This document shows, piece by piece, positions 12,402 through 29,202 of a stretch of 64,000 bases of DNA. The position numbers were made by a program, and so were the translations under genes. Where the stretch lies: assembly GCA_002104895.1 (NCBI GenBank), contig MCFG01000024.1, forward strand, positions 26,001 through 90,000, given 5' to 3'. The notes under the pieces are model-generated. The model searched no databases. It saw only the letters and a list, made by a program, of their open reading frames with translations, and had not been told where the DNA came from. The first letter of the stretch is position 1. Every line of letters starts with the position of its first letter. Source of the stretch: Anaeromyces robustus (Eukaryota; Neocallimastigomycota; Neocallimastigomycetes; Neocallimastigales; Neocallimastigaceae).

Positions 12402-12770
12402 AAATTCTCCTACATTATTATTTACTTTGTCAATATTAAATTATACTTTTTTTTTTTTAATTTTTTATTGATTATGGTTAATTAAAATTATTCATATTAA
12501 TTTTATCAAGAAAACTAAAAAAAATAAAATAAAATAAAATAAAGAAATAAAAACATATATATTAATAAGTTTTTAAAATTGACCTATTATTATATATATA
12601 TAAAACATATTTAAAAATTATATATATATTAATAAAATTTTATAAATATGTCATATTATTTTTCATAACTTTTTTTTTTCTTTTAATATTTCATTGATTT
12701 TATAACACACACACACAAAAAAAAATAGTTATATATATTTAAAACATTTAATTGAAATTTAGAGAAGATA
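11142..12770. other. AT-rich intergenic region
   Basis: No gene is visible. It includes poly-A/poly-T runs, a (TA)n run near 11777-11804 and five copies of the 10-mer TTATTATCAA at about 12001-12050. The first 300 bp would be the promoter region of the receptor gene starting at 11141. Confidence 0.5.
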
Positions 12771-13101
12771 TTATTTAAACTGTTGAATTTCCATAAATAT
12801 TGCTATTATTATCATAAACATCATATCTACTCCTGGTGCTATTTCAATGCTATAATTATCATTTTCAAATAATGATGATTTTATCTCTTTTTAAAATTTT
12901 TACAAATCATTGAAACACCTTTTTTTTTTCTGTACCATAAAATACACCAGTAGAAAAAAATAATTCTCCATATTATAATGTTTGATTCTGTAGAAATATT
13001 AAAAAATTCCGTATACCATTTTTTACATATTAATGAAGTTTTTGAAATAAATGAAGCAATTGTTTTATTAGAACTCTCACCAAAATAAGCTTTGGATTTA
13101 G
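12771..13101 (-). pseudogene. Decayed LOR-family pseudogene (C-terminal half)
   Basis: Reading leftward from 13101, one frame gives a segment like the middle of LOR proteins (YFGESSNKTIASFISKTSL then KKWYTEFFNISTES). A second frame gives FFSTGVFYGTEKKKGVSMIC, matching the family CGIFYGxEKxGxPMIC block. A third gives the terminal helix IEIAPGVDMMFMIIIAIFM ending at TAA (12773-12771). At least two frameshifts, the second next to a poly-A run, separate these pieces. No N-terminal half is visible upstream. The retained spacing shows it was once a normal member of the cluster. Confidence 0.82.
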
Positions 13102-14451
13102 TAAAAAAAAAAAAAAAAAAGAGATGAAAGATAAAAAAAATTTATTTTATATATATTATATTATATGTTTTGTTTTATTTGTTCAAAATGAAAATTGAAA
13201 ATTGAAAATTGAAAATTGAAAAAATAAACATATATATATTTATATTTATATATAAAATTATATCATTTTATTTTATTTTATTTTTTAATATCATTTTATT
13301 ATATTTTATATAATACTGAATACCTAATAAGATATTTAAAAAATTGTTTTACAAAAAAAAAAAAACCAAACCGTAATTCTTAAGGTTTTCAAAACTTTAT
13401 TTTTTAAAAAAATTAAGAATATTATTTAAGTATATTAATAAAAAACTTTTTTTTTTTTTCAATTTTTTTTCAATTTTTCTTTTATTTGTTAGTCTTTTTT
13501 AAATTTAATTAAAAAATTATTTAATTTTTAATATATTATATTATATTACAATATATAATAATATATATTCAATATTAAATATCCAATGATTAATGGATTA
13601 TTTTTTTTATAATAATAATTATTTTAAATATATTTATTATAAAATATATACTTTTTTATTATAAATAATAATAATAATTATTATTATTATTTTTTTTAAT
13701 GTTACATTATATTGTTTCTTATACAACCATTTTCATTTTTTATTTTTTATTTTTTCTTTTCATTTTCATTTTCATTTTCATATATTTTAATTTCATTTTT
13801 TTTTTGTTTTAATTATCATTATAATATTAAAGTATTTTTTATTATGATAATTATTAAATTAAAATTTGAATAATCCTAAAATTCAATTTTTATAGAATAA
13901 AATAAAAAAAAAATTTTTTATTATTTTTTTATAGGCAGTTAAATTTAGAAGAAATAATCCAAATTGAAGATTAAAAAAAAAAAAATTATGTTACACTTTT
14001 TTTTTTTTAAACTGACTGATAAAAATAGAAAATAATAGAAACAAATCTAAAAAAAGATTTAATACTTTATTATTTGTTTGTTTGTTTTTATTTCTTTTTT
14101 TTTTTTTTTTTCTAAATACAGTTATAAATATAATTTTTTTATTTTTATTTTTATTTTTTATTTTTATGAATTTGATAATAATATAAAAGTATTTTATGAT
14201 TTTTATTATTATTAAAATATTTAAATAAATATAAGAATTATTGTATAATCATTAAATTATATATATATAAATATATATATAAAAGTACTTTTAAATATTT
14301 TTTTTTAATTTATTTATTTTATTTTTTGAGTTTAAAATTTGTTTTTTTTTTTTTTTTTTTTTTTTTTGAGTTTAAAATCTTTTTTATTATTATTATTATT
14401 ATTATTTATTTATTTATTATTTATTATTTATTATTTATTTATATATAATTA

Positions 14452-14485
<34 letters not shown>

Positions 14486-15449
14486 AATATTATTATTTTA
14501 TATTATGATTTTATTTATTTAATTATTTAATTAAATAATCAAATGAATATAACTAATGTTAATGAAAAAAAAAAAAAAAAATTTGCTTTTTTTTTTTTTA
14601 CAAGGCAGTTAAACTATAAAAAAATTTTTTTTTTATTTTATGGCACACAATTTGTACGTCACTTTTTATAAAAAAAAATAAAATTCATTTTCAATATCAG
14701 AATTAAAATGGGATACATTTTGAAGATTGAAAATTGAAAATATTCATTAATTATGTTATCTTTCAATTTTTTTAATTTTTTAATTTGCAAAAAAAAAATT
14801 CAACAACAAGAAAAAGAATAAAGAATAAAATAATAATTATAATAATAATAACGAAATTATTATTATTGTTATTGTTGTTATATTTTTAAAAGAAAGATAT
14901 AAACTATTAAAAAATTAAAATAAATACATAAATACACTAAACATTTAAAATAACACTTTTTATAATTTTTATTTTTTTTTTTTTTTTTTTAATTTTTTTA
15001 ATATATTTATTTATTTATTCTATTAATTTATAAAAAAAATTCTTAATTTTAATTTTAAGTTAGAATTAAAAAAATGAAAAACGTTGGAATAAAGGTTAAT
15101 TTTTAAAAATATGTATAGAAGAAAAGAAAAGAAAAGGCACGATATTATTCTACTGTTATAAAAAAAGAAAAAAAAAAAAAAAACTTATTGATTATGAAAC
15201 TGATAATTTAATATATATATAACAAATGAAAAAAAAAACAAAAAAATTACTGAATAAATATATATTTATATGGGATTTTGAACTATAATAATAATAATAT
15301 ATATTATTATAATAGTTGTTGTTGTTGTTGTTGTTGTTATTATTATATAGTATCATTATTTAATTATTGTTATTGTTATTATTATTATTACTATTATTAT
15401 AAATATTATTATTATTATTACTTTGTTTAAAGAAATTTCTTTATCCTTT
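13102..15449. other. AT-rich intergenic region with conserved short motifs
   Basis: No gene is visible. A run of GAAAATT heptamers lies at about 13186-13220. Two copies of AGGCAGTTAAA occur at about 13933 and 14603. A 28-bp element at 14639-14666 recurs inverted at 51976-52003. T-rich and (TTA)n tracts at about 14340-14490 give a meaningless open frame. Confidence 0.5.
14639..14666 (+). promoter_or_regulatory. Conserved 28-bp element, copy 1
   Basis: It starts TATGGCACACAATTTG and continues into (T/A)ACGTCA. The same sequence, with two differences, occurs in reverse orientation at 51976-52003. It contains ACGTCA, half of a CRE-type bZIP site. A GC-containing match of this length in such AT-rich DNA is unlikely by chance, but its role is unknown. 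Confidence 0.4.
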
Positions 15450-16063
15450 TTATTTTTTATGTTTTAATATATCAAAACAAATTGCTACCGCTATCATTAA
15501 AGCAGCATCAACATTTGAAGCCATTTGAACACAGTATTGATCATTATTATCACTAAACTTATTACGTTTATGTAATACATTACATATCATAGGTGCTTTA
15601 TCTTTTTCATGTCCATAAAATATACCACAAGATTCTCCAAAAAAGTCACATTTTAAATCAAGTTTTTCTCTTTTATTGGTATGTTGATTAATATAATCGA
15701 TAACATATTTATTTCCCTTTATAAGACTTTTTAAAGATATAGTAGCTATTAATTTAAAAGTATTATCTTTATCATATATTTTTAAACCTTTAATAGATTT
15801 ATCTTCTTTTATATTTAGTATGGGTTCATCAGCTGTATCATATAAAATTATTTTATTATCATCATTATTACTTTTTCCTTTACATTTAAAAAAGAATGAC
15901 CATTATCATCTTTAATTATATATTCATCATCGGATAATGAAAATAAATTTTCTTTTACATATAAAGCAACAGGTTGTTTATAACTATATTCTTTATTTAT
16001 TACTACAACTGGAAGACTTGGCTGTATAATACTATTTACTGCATAACTTTTAACCATAAACAT
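15450..16063 (-). pseudogene. LOR-family gene with one frameshift
   Basis: The start at 16063 opens a normal LOR N-terminus (SYKQPVALYVKENLFSLSDD and YIIKDDNGHSF) but stops after 71 codons. The remainder is intact in another frame: CKGKSNNDDNKIILYDTADE, LNIKEDKSIKG, CGIFYGHEKDKAPMIC, then the helix VQMASNVDAALMVAIAICFD and a stop at 15452-15450. The two frames meet at a run of six T residues in the coding strand (plus-strand A run 15888-15893), where family members read a Phe-Phe-Lys-Cys-like motif. One missing base explains everything. Either this is a very young pseudogene or the run is a sequencing error; apart from this the gene would be about 204 aa. Confidence 0.82.
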
Positions 16064-17600
16064 TTTTTTATAATATTTTCTTATATCTTAAAAAAAAAAA
16101 AAAGGAAAACTTTAAAAAATATTACACTTTCTTTTTTTTTTTTTTTAAATGGATAGATACAACTATTAAACTGATTGTTGTTTACTTTTACTGACTTAAA
16201 ATCTTTTAATATAATATTATAAATAACAATTTTAATTCTTATTAGTTTTGTTTCTCTTTTTTTTTACTTTTTATTATAAAATATTTATTTTACAAACTTT
16301 CTCTTTTTTTTAATATTAAAAACTTTTCTCTTTTTTTATATTCACTTCTTTTTTTAATTTTTTTTAATTTTTTATATAAATAAAATTTCTTTTTATTTTT
16401 ATTATTTAAAAAAAAATTTTTTTTTTTTCAAAATTTTATGATAAATAAATTGATATTTATATTAAGTTTAAATATTTTTTTTTTTTAATTTTTTATTTTT
16501 AATTTTTTTTTTTTCGTTATTGAATTATTCTGAATTTAAAATTTTTTTATTCAATAATTTAAATATTCCAATATTAAATTTAATATATTATATTATATAT
16601 TATATTATATATTATATTATTAATATCAATATATTGTAGTATATTATATTTTTATATTATTTATTGATGATGAATATATTAAAATTTGTGGAATAAAAAA
16701 AAATTTTTTATTATTTATTTTTTATTATTTTTTATTTTTTTATTATTTATTTTTTTTATTAGGGAAAAATTGTGTGATAATTTTAGTTAAGGTATGATCT
16801 TTTTTCATTTCATTTTTAAATGGTCATTTTTATAAATATAAATATATATATGAATAATATAATTTATTATTTATTACAATTAATTATAAAAACTATTATA
16901 ATATATTATTTATTATATATTATATATTATTTATTATATTTATATTTATTTTATTTTTATATTTATTATGATTTATTATGTCTTTTCAATTTAATATATC
17001 AACAAATCATTTGCATTAAAATTAAATTAAAAATAAATTAAAAAATTAATATAATACAATCTATTGTGAAACATTAAAAATTTAATTATTAAAAAATTTT
17101 AAAAAAAAAATTTATAAAGACTTATAATAAATAAGTAAGTGAATAAATAAATAAATAAATAAATAAAAGTTTTAAAGGTTTTATTTTACAATCTTTTTTT
17201 TTTCATCTCTTAAAAAAATTGTTTTCTTTTTTTTTTTTTTATGGTTTGGTTTTGGTTTTCCTTTATATATTAAATAAAAAAATTTTATTTATTATTTAAA
17301 CTATATATAAATATAAAATAATTTTATTATTATTATAGATAAATATTAAATATTAAAAATATTTATTTTTATTATAATAATGATAAATTATTATATAATA
17401 TTATATAATATTTATTAGTATAAATTATGATTTATTATTCCTTATTTATTATTATAAATTTATTATTATATATTTCTATAAAACAGGTTATTCAACGATT
17501 TGTTCAATGTGTAAAAAAAAAAAAGGATTGATCATGATAAATAATCTTTTCATAAAGGATAGAAATAACAAAATTATTTTAAAATATTTTTTTTTATATA
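16064..17600. other. AT-rich intergenic region
   Basis: I see nothing gene-like. The open frame at 16820-17041 is an AT-rich Ile/Tyr/Leu string from low-complexity DNA. Confidence 0.5.
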
Positions 17601-17612
17601 TCTTAATTGATA

Positions 17613-18870
17613 GAAAAAAAAATAACATTTTCATATTTTAAGTGACATTAATTATTATAGTATTAAAAAATGTCAAGTTATGAATTAACTTTTGTATTTA
17701 ATAAAAAATTGTAAAATAAAATATAAATAATAAATGAATATTGGAAAAGAGATTTTAATATTAAATAAAGTTATTAAAAAAATTTTTTTTTTTTTTGCTG
17801 TTAATATTAATTCCGTATGAAAGTTAATTAATGAGACATTATAATTAATTATTTAAAAAATGTAATTTTTACTTAAGAATGAAAAAAAATAATATTTAAA
17901 TAATTCTTTTTTTTTTATTATTATTACTTTATTACAATCAATTATTTAAAAACAAAAATACCACGAAAAGAAAAAGAAAAAAAACTTTATTATATTAAGC
18001 AAAGCTTCGATTGATTAATATCTTTTTATAAATTATTTAAAAATTCTAGAAATTTTATATTGATTACTCTTAAAAAAAAAGAATAAATACAATTTAATAA
18101 ATTATTTGGAATAATAATTCATAATTTTTTATAATATTTATAAGTTTCTATTGATTTCATGTTTTATAATAAAAGATAACCATAGCAGAAATGGAATATT
18201 TTAATACGTATACTTAATCTGATCAGGAATAAAATAATGTATTTTAAAAAATACATGTAAAAAAATATTAAAATAATAATATTTAACATTACAACAAATA
18301 AAAAAAAATTTATATTATGATACATGAATTCAATAGAAACTTATAAATATATTAATTTTATATTTATTGATATAATTAATTCATTACTTTTTTTCTTTCA
18401 ATTCACCTTATTGTACAAAAAAATTAATAATTATTATTATTAATAATTTTAATATTTATAAAGATCATGTTTAAATTATATTTAAAAGATCATGTTTAAA
18501 TTATATTATTTTTATATAACTTTTAGATTTTTTTTTTATTGAAAATTTCTAGGTTTTATAATTATGAGGAATATCTCCATTACCTGTATTATTTTATTTT
18601 CAATAAAATTCCCTTTGACTATTAAGATTAATGTTTTTATTCCACTTATTATCTTTAAAAATAGAAATGATTATACATTAATCGATAAAAAACATTAATA
18701 TATTTGAATTAATTTTTTTTTTCTTTCTTTATTAGTTCATCATGGATATAAATTATTTATCATAATCTATAATTTTATAACTTTTTTATTAAATACAAAA
18801 GTTAATTCATGACTTCTTTTAATAGTATAATAATTAATGTCTCACTTAAAATATGAAGATGTTATTTTTT
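17613..18870. mobile_element. Fold-back element candidate with nested inverted repeats
   Basis: Outer arms of about 95-100 bp at 17613-17711 and 18778-18870 are inverted copies of each other, sharing blocks such as TTCATATTTTAAGTGA, ATTAATTATTATA, and GAATTAACTTTTGTATTTAA. Inside them a second pair of about 44-bp arms at 18131-18174 and 18310-18353 shares TTTATAAGTTTCTATTGA and TTCATG. The innermost loop of about 135 bp contains a further short palindrome, ATGTATTTTAAAAAATACAT. No transposase frame is visible inside. This nested layout fits a non-autonomous fold-back or MITE-like DNA element. I did not identify target-site duplications. Confidence 0.55.
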
Positions 18871-19157
18871 TTTTTTTTTTAATTTTTTTGCCGAGAGTCG
18901 AAAAAAAAAAAAAAAAAAAAAAAGATAATTATATAATAAAAAAAAAAATAAAATTTCAATATTAATATTATATACTAAAAGTATTATATATTAAAAAAAA
19001 AGCTAATAAAATTTTTATTATTATTGATATTATTACCAAAATAATAAGAAATAAGGATAAGGATATTTATAATAATGCTCAAGCATTAGTAAAAATCTCT
19101 TTATTAATATTATTATTATTATTTATTGCAAATAATAAATATATATATAATAATTAC

Positions 19158-19508
19158 AAGAAAAATATATAATTATGAACATATAATAATTTAATTATAA
19201 ACAATATAAATTGTTAACAGAAAAAGTTATAAAAAAAAATAAATTAAAATATTTTTATATACAAAAAAGGTAAATTATGAAATAAATAAATAAATACATG
19301 TTATATATTTATTTTATATAATGGATAGTATTATTTATAAATTATCAATTTAATATTTTTTTTTTATTGTTTTTATTTTTGGTTTGTTATATGTTCTTCA
19401 TATTTACTTTTATAAATATAAAAAAAATTAATTATAATAGATATTATATATATATATATATATATATTATTAATATTAAAATTTAATTTTTCATAATATA
19501 AATTTCTA
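19158..19508. repeat. Dispersed repeat, copy A (~350 bp)
   Basis: From AAGAAAAATATATAATTA through a GTTATATGTTCTTCATATTT-like block to AATTTAATTTTTCATAATAT, this segment matches 28626-28952 in the same orientation with small indels. It ends about 140 bp below the stop of the LOR gene at 19647. It contains no open frame. Confidence 0.65.
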
Positions 19509-19646
19509 AAAAGATAAAATGAATTTTTTTTAAAAAAAAAAAAAAACTTTTTTATTTTAAATTCCTTTTCACATATTTAAATTGAGAAAAAATTATTTAT
19601 TCATTTATTTATTCATTTATAATTTATAAACTTTATAAATGAAAAA

Positions 19647-20285
19647 TTAATCATCCATTAAATCCATTTGATAAAGATTTTTCATTTCTATTAAACAAAT
19701 GGCAAGACCCATCATAAAAAGACTATCGACACCAGAAGCAATTTCAATGCTATAATTTGTTTTATTATTAAACATTGATTTTGATTTCATTTGTATTATT
19801 TTACAAATTAAAGGTGAACCATCAGTTTCTTTTCCATAAAAAATACCACAAGAACGATAAGTACTATCACAATTCATATATAATGTTTCATTCTTTTCAG
19901 AAACTTGATTATAAAAATTAATGGTATATTTTTCTGATTCAATGGTATTTTTTGTACTTATAGTTGCATATATTTTTTTATCATTGGTTCCATCACAAAT
20001 TTCCATATAAGAAGAAGTACCGTCACGAATTACAAGTAAAGAAACATCTTTTAAATTTGAAATGAGTTTAACATTTTTCATATTTTTTGTTTTTTCTTTA
20101 CATTTATAAATTTCTTCTCCATCTTTATTCTTTATTGTATATTCAGGTTTTGAAAATACACCTTGTTTTTCTTGTAAATAATTTATTGATGGTTTAAGTA
20201 AAATATATTGATTATCTGTTACTAATATTTCAGTTCCTGGTGAACTAATTGGTTTATTAACTAACTCTGTATAATAACTTAGCAT
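19647..20285 (-). CDS. LOR-family protein (divergent member)
   Basis: Intronless, 212 aa. Blocks in order: LLKPSINYLQEKQGVFSKPE (where others have Q-Q-P-V-T-L), YTIKNKDGEEIYKCKEK, then a variable middle (LLVIRDGTSSYMEICDG), YTINFYNQVSEKNETLYMNC, SCGIFYGKETDGSPLICKII and the helix IEIASGVDSLFMMGLAICLI. The tail is short and acidic (MDLMDD). It keeps all core features but has lost the GDDFSIKD motif of the 917/47102/50684 group. A poly-A run ends just upstream of the ATG at 20285, followed by two (TTTA)n blocks. Confidence 0.85.
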   Translation of the reverse strand: MLSYYTELVNKPISSPGTEILVTDNQYILLKPSINYLQEKQGVFSKPEYTIKNKDGEEIYKCKEKTKNMKNVKLISNLKDVSLLVIRDGTSSYMEICDGTNDKKIYATISTKNTIESEKYTINFYNQVSEKNETLYMNCDSTYRSCGIFYGKETDGSPLICKIIQMKSKSMFNNKTNYSIEIASGVDSLFMMGLAICLIEMKNLYQMDLMDD

Positions 20286-20354
20286 TTTTTTTTAAAAAAA
20301 AAAAAAAAAAAAAAAGGTTAAAAAATTATTTTTTTTTTAATTTATTTAATTTAC

Positions 20355-20358
20355 TAAT

Positions 20359-20425
<67 letters not shown>

Positions 20426-20435
20426 TTTTACTAAT

Positions 20436-20506
<71 letters not shown>

Positions 20507-20508
20507 TC
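20355..20508. repeat. (TTTA)n microsatellite, interrupted once
   Basis: Two TTTA blocks are separated by a single TTTACTAATTTA interruption, upstream of the LOR gene at 20285. Confidence 0.95.
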
Positions 20509-20926
20509 AATATATAAAATTTATTATTATTAAATAAATAAAAATATAAAAAAAATAGATTTTAAATTATTTCGATTATCAAAATAGATTTTGAATTAAC
20601 AAAGATATAAAAAAAATAATAATAATAAAAAAAATATAACAGTCAATAATAAATTTTTTATATCTCTTCTTGTTCAACAAATTAAACATCATTATTAATA
20701 ATAATGATAATGTATTCTTTTTATAACTTCAATATTTTTATCATATTATTATCTTTTATTATTAGTAATTTTTTAATTTTTTTTTTCTAAATAATTTTTT
20801 TTTTTTTAAAAAATTTATTTAAACATAGTTTTATTATTATTTATTATTTTAAAAATTTTAATAATAATAATAATATATATATATATATATTATATATATT
20901 TTAATTATACTCTTTTTTATATACAA

Positions 20927-21015
20927 ATTTTATATATCTTTATATGCTATTTCATTTTCATAATTTCATTTTCATAATTTTATATATCTTTATATGCTAT
21001 TTCATTTTCATAATT
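20927..21015. repeat. Tandem duplication of ~38 bp
   Basis: TATATATCTTTATATGCTAT followed by TTCATTTTCATAA occurs twice about 49 bp apart, directly downstream of the gene ending at 21042. Confidence 0.8.
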
Positions 21016-21041
21016 TTTTTTTTTTTTTAATTGAATTCTTT

Positions 21042-21674
21042 TTAATTTTCTGGTACATTTGAATATAATAAAGTTTCATAACATTTATTAACGTTTGAAA
21101 AGGGTTGATTATCTAATTTTAATTTCTCTATATATTCTTGAAATCTAAATGGTGTACAAATTATATGTTCTCCATTAGGAGTAGGTACTTGATAATAACA
21201 TTTTCCACCTAGTTCTTTAATAGTATTTTTAATATAAGTTATGTATGAAATATCTTTAGTATCAATATCAATTACCCATTTCTTATCTTCTCGTGAAGAA
21301 TCAGATAAAGAAACACTTTCTACCATTTTCCAAGGTTTAATGTTAGAAGTATTTGCTAAAGATTTGGCTATTTCAAGATTACAACCTAATAAAACACGTT
21401 TAACTGATTTTCGACGAATTCCAAAATAGGCACGAGCATTAAAAGTATGACATAGAGTTATAATATTTTTTTTGTATTTATCAATATCTTTTATTTTAAA
21501 AATATAATAATTATGTGAAAAATCGTTTCTATGACCTTTTTCATTAAAATCTTTATTACGAGTAAAAACTTGAATATGATAGTAGGAATCAATATCTTTA
21601 TCAAAATCAACACATTGTTCAATACAAGAGTTCTTAATGAACTCTTTAATAAGATCAAAATTATCTATTATCAT
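21042..21674 (-). CDS. Intronless hypothetical protein, bacterial/phage-like
   Basis: A 210-aa protein without signal peptide or membrane segment. Notable segments are SYYHIQVFTRNKDF (about 30-43), HNYYIFKIKDIDKY, CHTFNARAYFGIRRKSVKRV (about 90-109), KKWVIDIDTKDISYITYI and YYQVPTPNGEHIICTPFRF, then EYIEKLKL. The order NARAY..RRS, W-(V/I)-x-D-I-D, then a P-T-x-N-G-x-H-x-I-x-x-P-F core is one I associate with uncharacterised proteins encoded by Bacteroidetes/Firmicutes genomes and their phages, possibly with a primase-like core. This is recall, not a search. The lack of introns beside multi-exon neighbours fits horizontal acquisition. Regular codon use and an undamaged frame suggest it is maintained. 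Function unassigned. Confidence 0.72.
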   Translation of the reverse strand: MIIDNFDLIKEFIKNSCIEQCVDFDKDIDSYYHIQVFTRNKDFNEKGHRNDFSHNYYIFKIKDIDKYKKNIITLCHTFNARAYFGIRRKSVKRVLLGCNLEIAKSLANTSNIKPWKMVESVSLSDSSREDKKWVIDIDTKDISYITYIKNTIKELGGKCYYQVPTPNGEHIICTPFRFQEYIEKLKLDNQPFSNVNKCYETLLYSNVPEN

Positions 21675-21904
21675 GAATAAAAAAAAAACTATTTTCTAAT
21701 ATTCTTCTTTTTTTATTATTATTTTTATTATTTATGGAAATATTTTATTAATTAAAATAAAATAAATAAAACAATTTGTATTATTTAATTAATTTTTAAA
21801 ATTCAAAATGAATATTATCAAAAACAAAAAATTTTATACGATTATATTTTAAAAACAACTTTTTTGACTATATATATATATATTTTTTTTAAAAAAAAAG
21901 ACTT

Positions 21905-22090
21905 TTTTTTATTTTATTTTATTTTATTTTATTTTATTTTATTTTATTTTATTTTATTTTATTTTATTTTATTTTATTTTATTTTATTTTATTTTATTTT
22001 ATTTTATTTTATTTTATTTTATTTTATTTTATTTTATTTTATTTTATTTTATTTTATTTTATTTTATTTTATTTGGTTTGGTTTTATTTT
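21905..22090. repeat. (TTTTA)n microsatellite
   Basis: About 34 copies of TTTTA, ending in two TTTGG variants. It produces an artificial Ile-Leu-Phe-Tyr open frame. Confidence 0.95.
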
Positions 22091-22119
22091 ATTTTGATTT
22101 TAATAAATATATAGAAAAG

Positions 22120-22158
<39 letters not shown>

Positions 22159-22199
22159 TATCATCTATGTAATATATTTTAATTGAAAGTAGAATTTTA

Positions 22200-22212
22200 C
22201 TTATTTACTGAT

Positions 22213-22267
<55 letters not shown>

Positions 22268-22272
22268 TGTAT

Positions 22273-22359
<87 letters not shown>

Positions 22360-22372
22360 TTATTTATTTATT
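22200..22372. repeat. (TTTA)n microsatellite
   Basis: About 40 copies of TTTA with one TTTATG interruption. Confidence 0.95.
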
Positions 22373-22374
22373 AT

Positions 22375-22447
22375 AATGTATAACCACATATTTTATGAAA
22401 TAATTTCAAATATTTACTGAACCAAGTAATCCATCAATCAATTATCC
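22375..22447 (+). repeat. 73-bp inverted repeat, left copy
   Basis: It contains AATTATTTCAAAT-type and TACTGAACCAAGTAATC-type blocks. Its reverse complement, with about five mismatches, is at 30509-30581. Each copy sits just left of one copy of the duplicated peptidase unit, but in opposite orientation. Confidence 0.8.
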
Positions 22448-23388
22448 ATTATTATTAAAAAAAATTTTTTTTTTTTATTTAACTAAAAAAAAATATTTAA
22501 ATATATAAAGATTATAATCTTTAATATAAAATAATCATTATTAAAATGTATTTTTACTATTTTCATTATTATTAACTTGTATTATTACTATTTTCATTAT
22601 TATTAACATGTATTATTACTATTTTCATTATAATTAACATGTATTATTACTAATTTTCAATTTTGTTTTAAGAATTACAACTTTATTATTTTATTTTTAT
22701 TCTTTATTTTTAATTTTTTTACTTAATATAATTGATTTGATTTTATCTTTTTATTTTGTAACTATCCTTAATTATTATATTATTACTTTTAATTTAATAC
22801 TTTTATCTTTTTTTTTTTATTTATTTTTTTATTTTGATTATAATATTACTTTATTACTTATATTAATTGGCGTTTTTTTATAATCATTTTATTTCTATAT
22901 TATATTAATTGGCGTTTTTTATTATCATTTTATTTTCTATAGCCATAAAATATATAAGTAATTCATTTTTATTTATTTAAAATTTTATATAATTATATGT
23001 ATATATAATTCTTTTTTAAAGTAAAAAATCATACAACATTATTAAAAATAATATATAAATATTATTCATGAATATTAAAAAAAAATTTTTTTTCCTCTTA
23101 TTTTTTTATATTTAAATTCATAATACATATATATATATATTAAAAATTTTAAAAATATAAGAAAAAATATTCATTAATAATAACAATATTTATAATTTTG
23201 GAAAAAAAATTTGGTAATATTAATTAATCATTAATATAATATCAAAATTTTCATAATTATAATATTCGAATTTTTCAATAATTCTCATTTTTTTGTTTTG
23301 TTTTTTTTTGTTTTGTTTTTTGTTTTGTTTTTTGTTTTGTTTTGTTTTTACTTTGTTTTTTTGTTTTTTCAGTTTTGCTTTAATAAAT

Positions 23389-27463
<4,075 letters not shown>

Positions 27464-27615
27464 TTTCTTTTATAAATCTTAAATAAAAAATAAAAAATAA
27501 AAAATAAATATTTTATTATATTAGTGTTATTTTAAATATTAAAAAAAAAACAAAATTTCTATTTAAAAAATATTAATGTCTATTTTTATATATTTTTTAT
27601 ATTGTATATTTTTTT

Positions 27616-27650
<35 letters not shown>

Positions 27651-28409
27651 TTTATAATTTGCAGTGAAATTTCATTCAATTTATACTTTTTATATTATTA
27701 TTAGATAAATAATTTCGTAATTTTATAATATAAACATTGTTATATTAAAAATTATACATAATAGAATGTTCTATAATTCTATAAAATATTATGATATTAT
27801 AAAAAATTCCTTATCCAATTAATTTAATTTTATAATTTATGAAAAATTAAAATTGTTAAAAATTGTGTTCTTCTAATATTTTTTTAATAAAATTTTAATA
27901 TAATTTTTTTATATTGTATATTTGTATAAATATAAAATACTTTAACATTTATTTTATTATTTATTATTATTATTTTAAAAAATATATTAATATTTCCCGT
28001 TTAATTTATATATTTATTATATATATTTATTATATATATATATAAAATTGTCTGGAATTATTTATTATCAATTCCAAAATTATATTACTGAAAATGAAAT
28101 TAAAAACTGTGGTAAATTCTTATAGAATATTCTTACACAAAATTTGAAATTTTTTTCATTTTTTGATGATTATTTTGATTATTTAATAATAATAAATATA
28201 TATTTATTATAAATTTTAATAATAAAAATAAGGATGTTACATTTAAATTTATTTCAATCCTTAAATATAAAATATATAAATAAAAAAATAAAATATTTCC
28301 TATTTACTCTTAATTTACAACAATTATAATTATTTTATTATAAAAAATAATATATTTTTATCTTTTAAATATATATAGTTCATATCTTGTTCATATATTA
28401 GTTTTTAGT

Positions 28410-28952
<543 letters not shown>

Positions 28953-29202
28953 TCCTTTTTTTTGAAAAAATTTTTGTTAAATAAATTAATTATTGTTTTT
29001 TTCAACTTTTTTTTTTTGACTAGGATTAATCTTTATTTAAAATTATTAAATTAAACATACATGTGACATATATATTACATTAAAGAAAAGAAAATATAAT
29101 ACATGAAATGTAAATTAAATACAATAATAAAAGATACAAAATTAAATAAAATTTATTGTAAATATTAATCAAATTAAAAATATTAAATAATTAAAAAGGA
29201 AT

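Noticed and set aside
21864-22383. Plus-strand frames of repeated Ile-Leu-Phe-Tyr and Leu-Phe-Ile-Tyr
   Set aside because: Direct translations of (TTTTA)n and (TTTA)n repeats.
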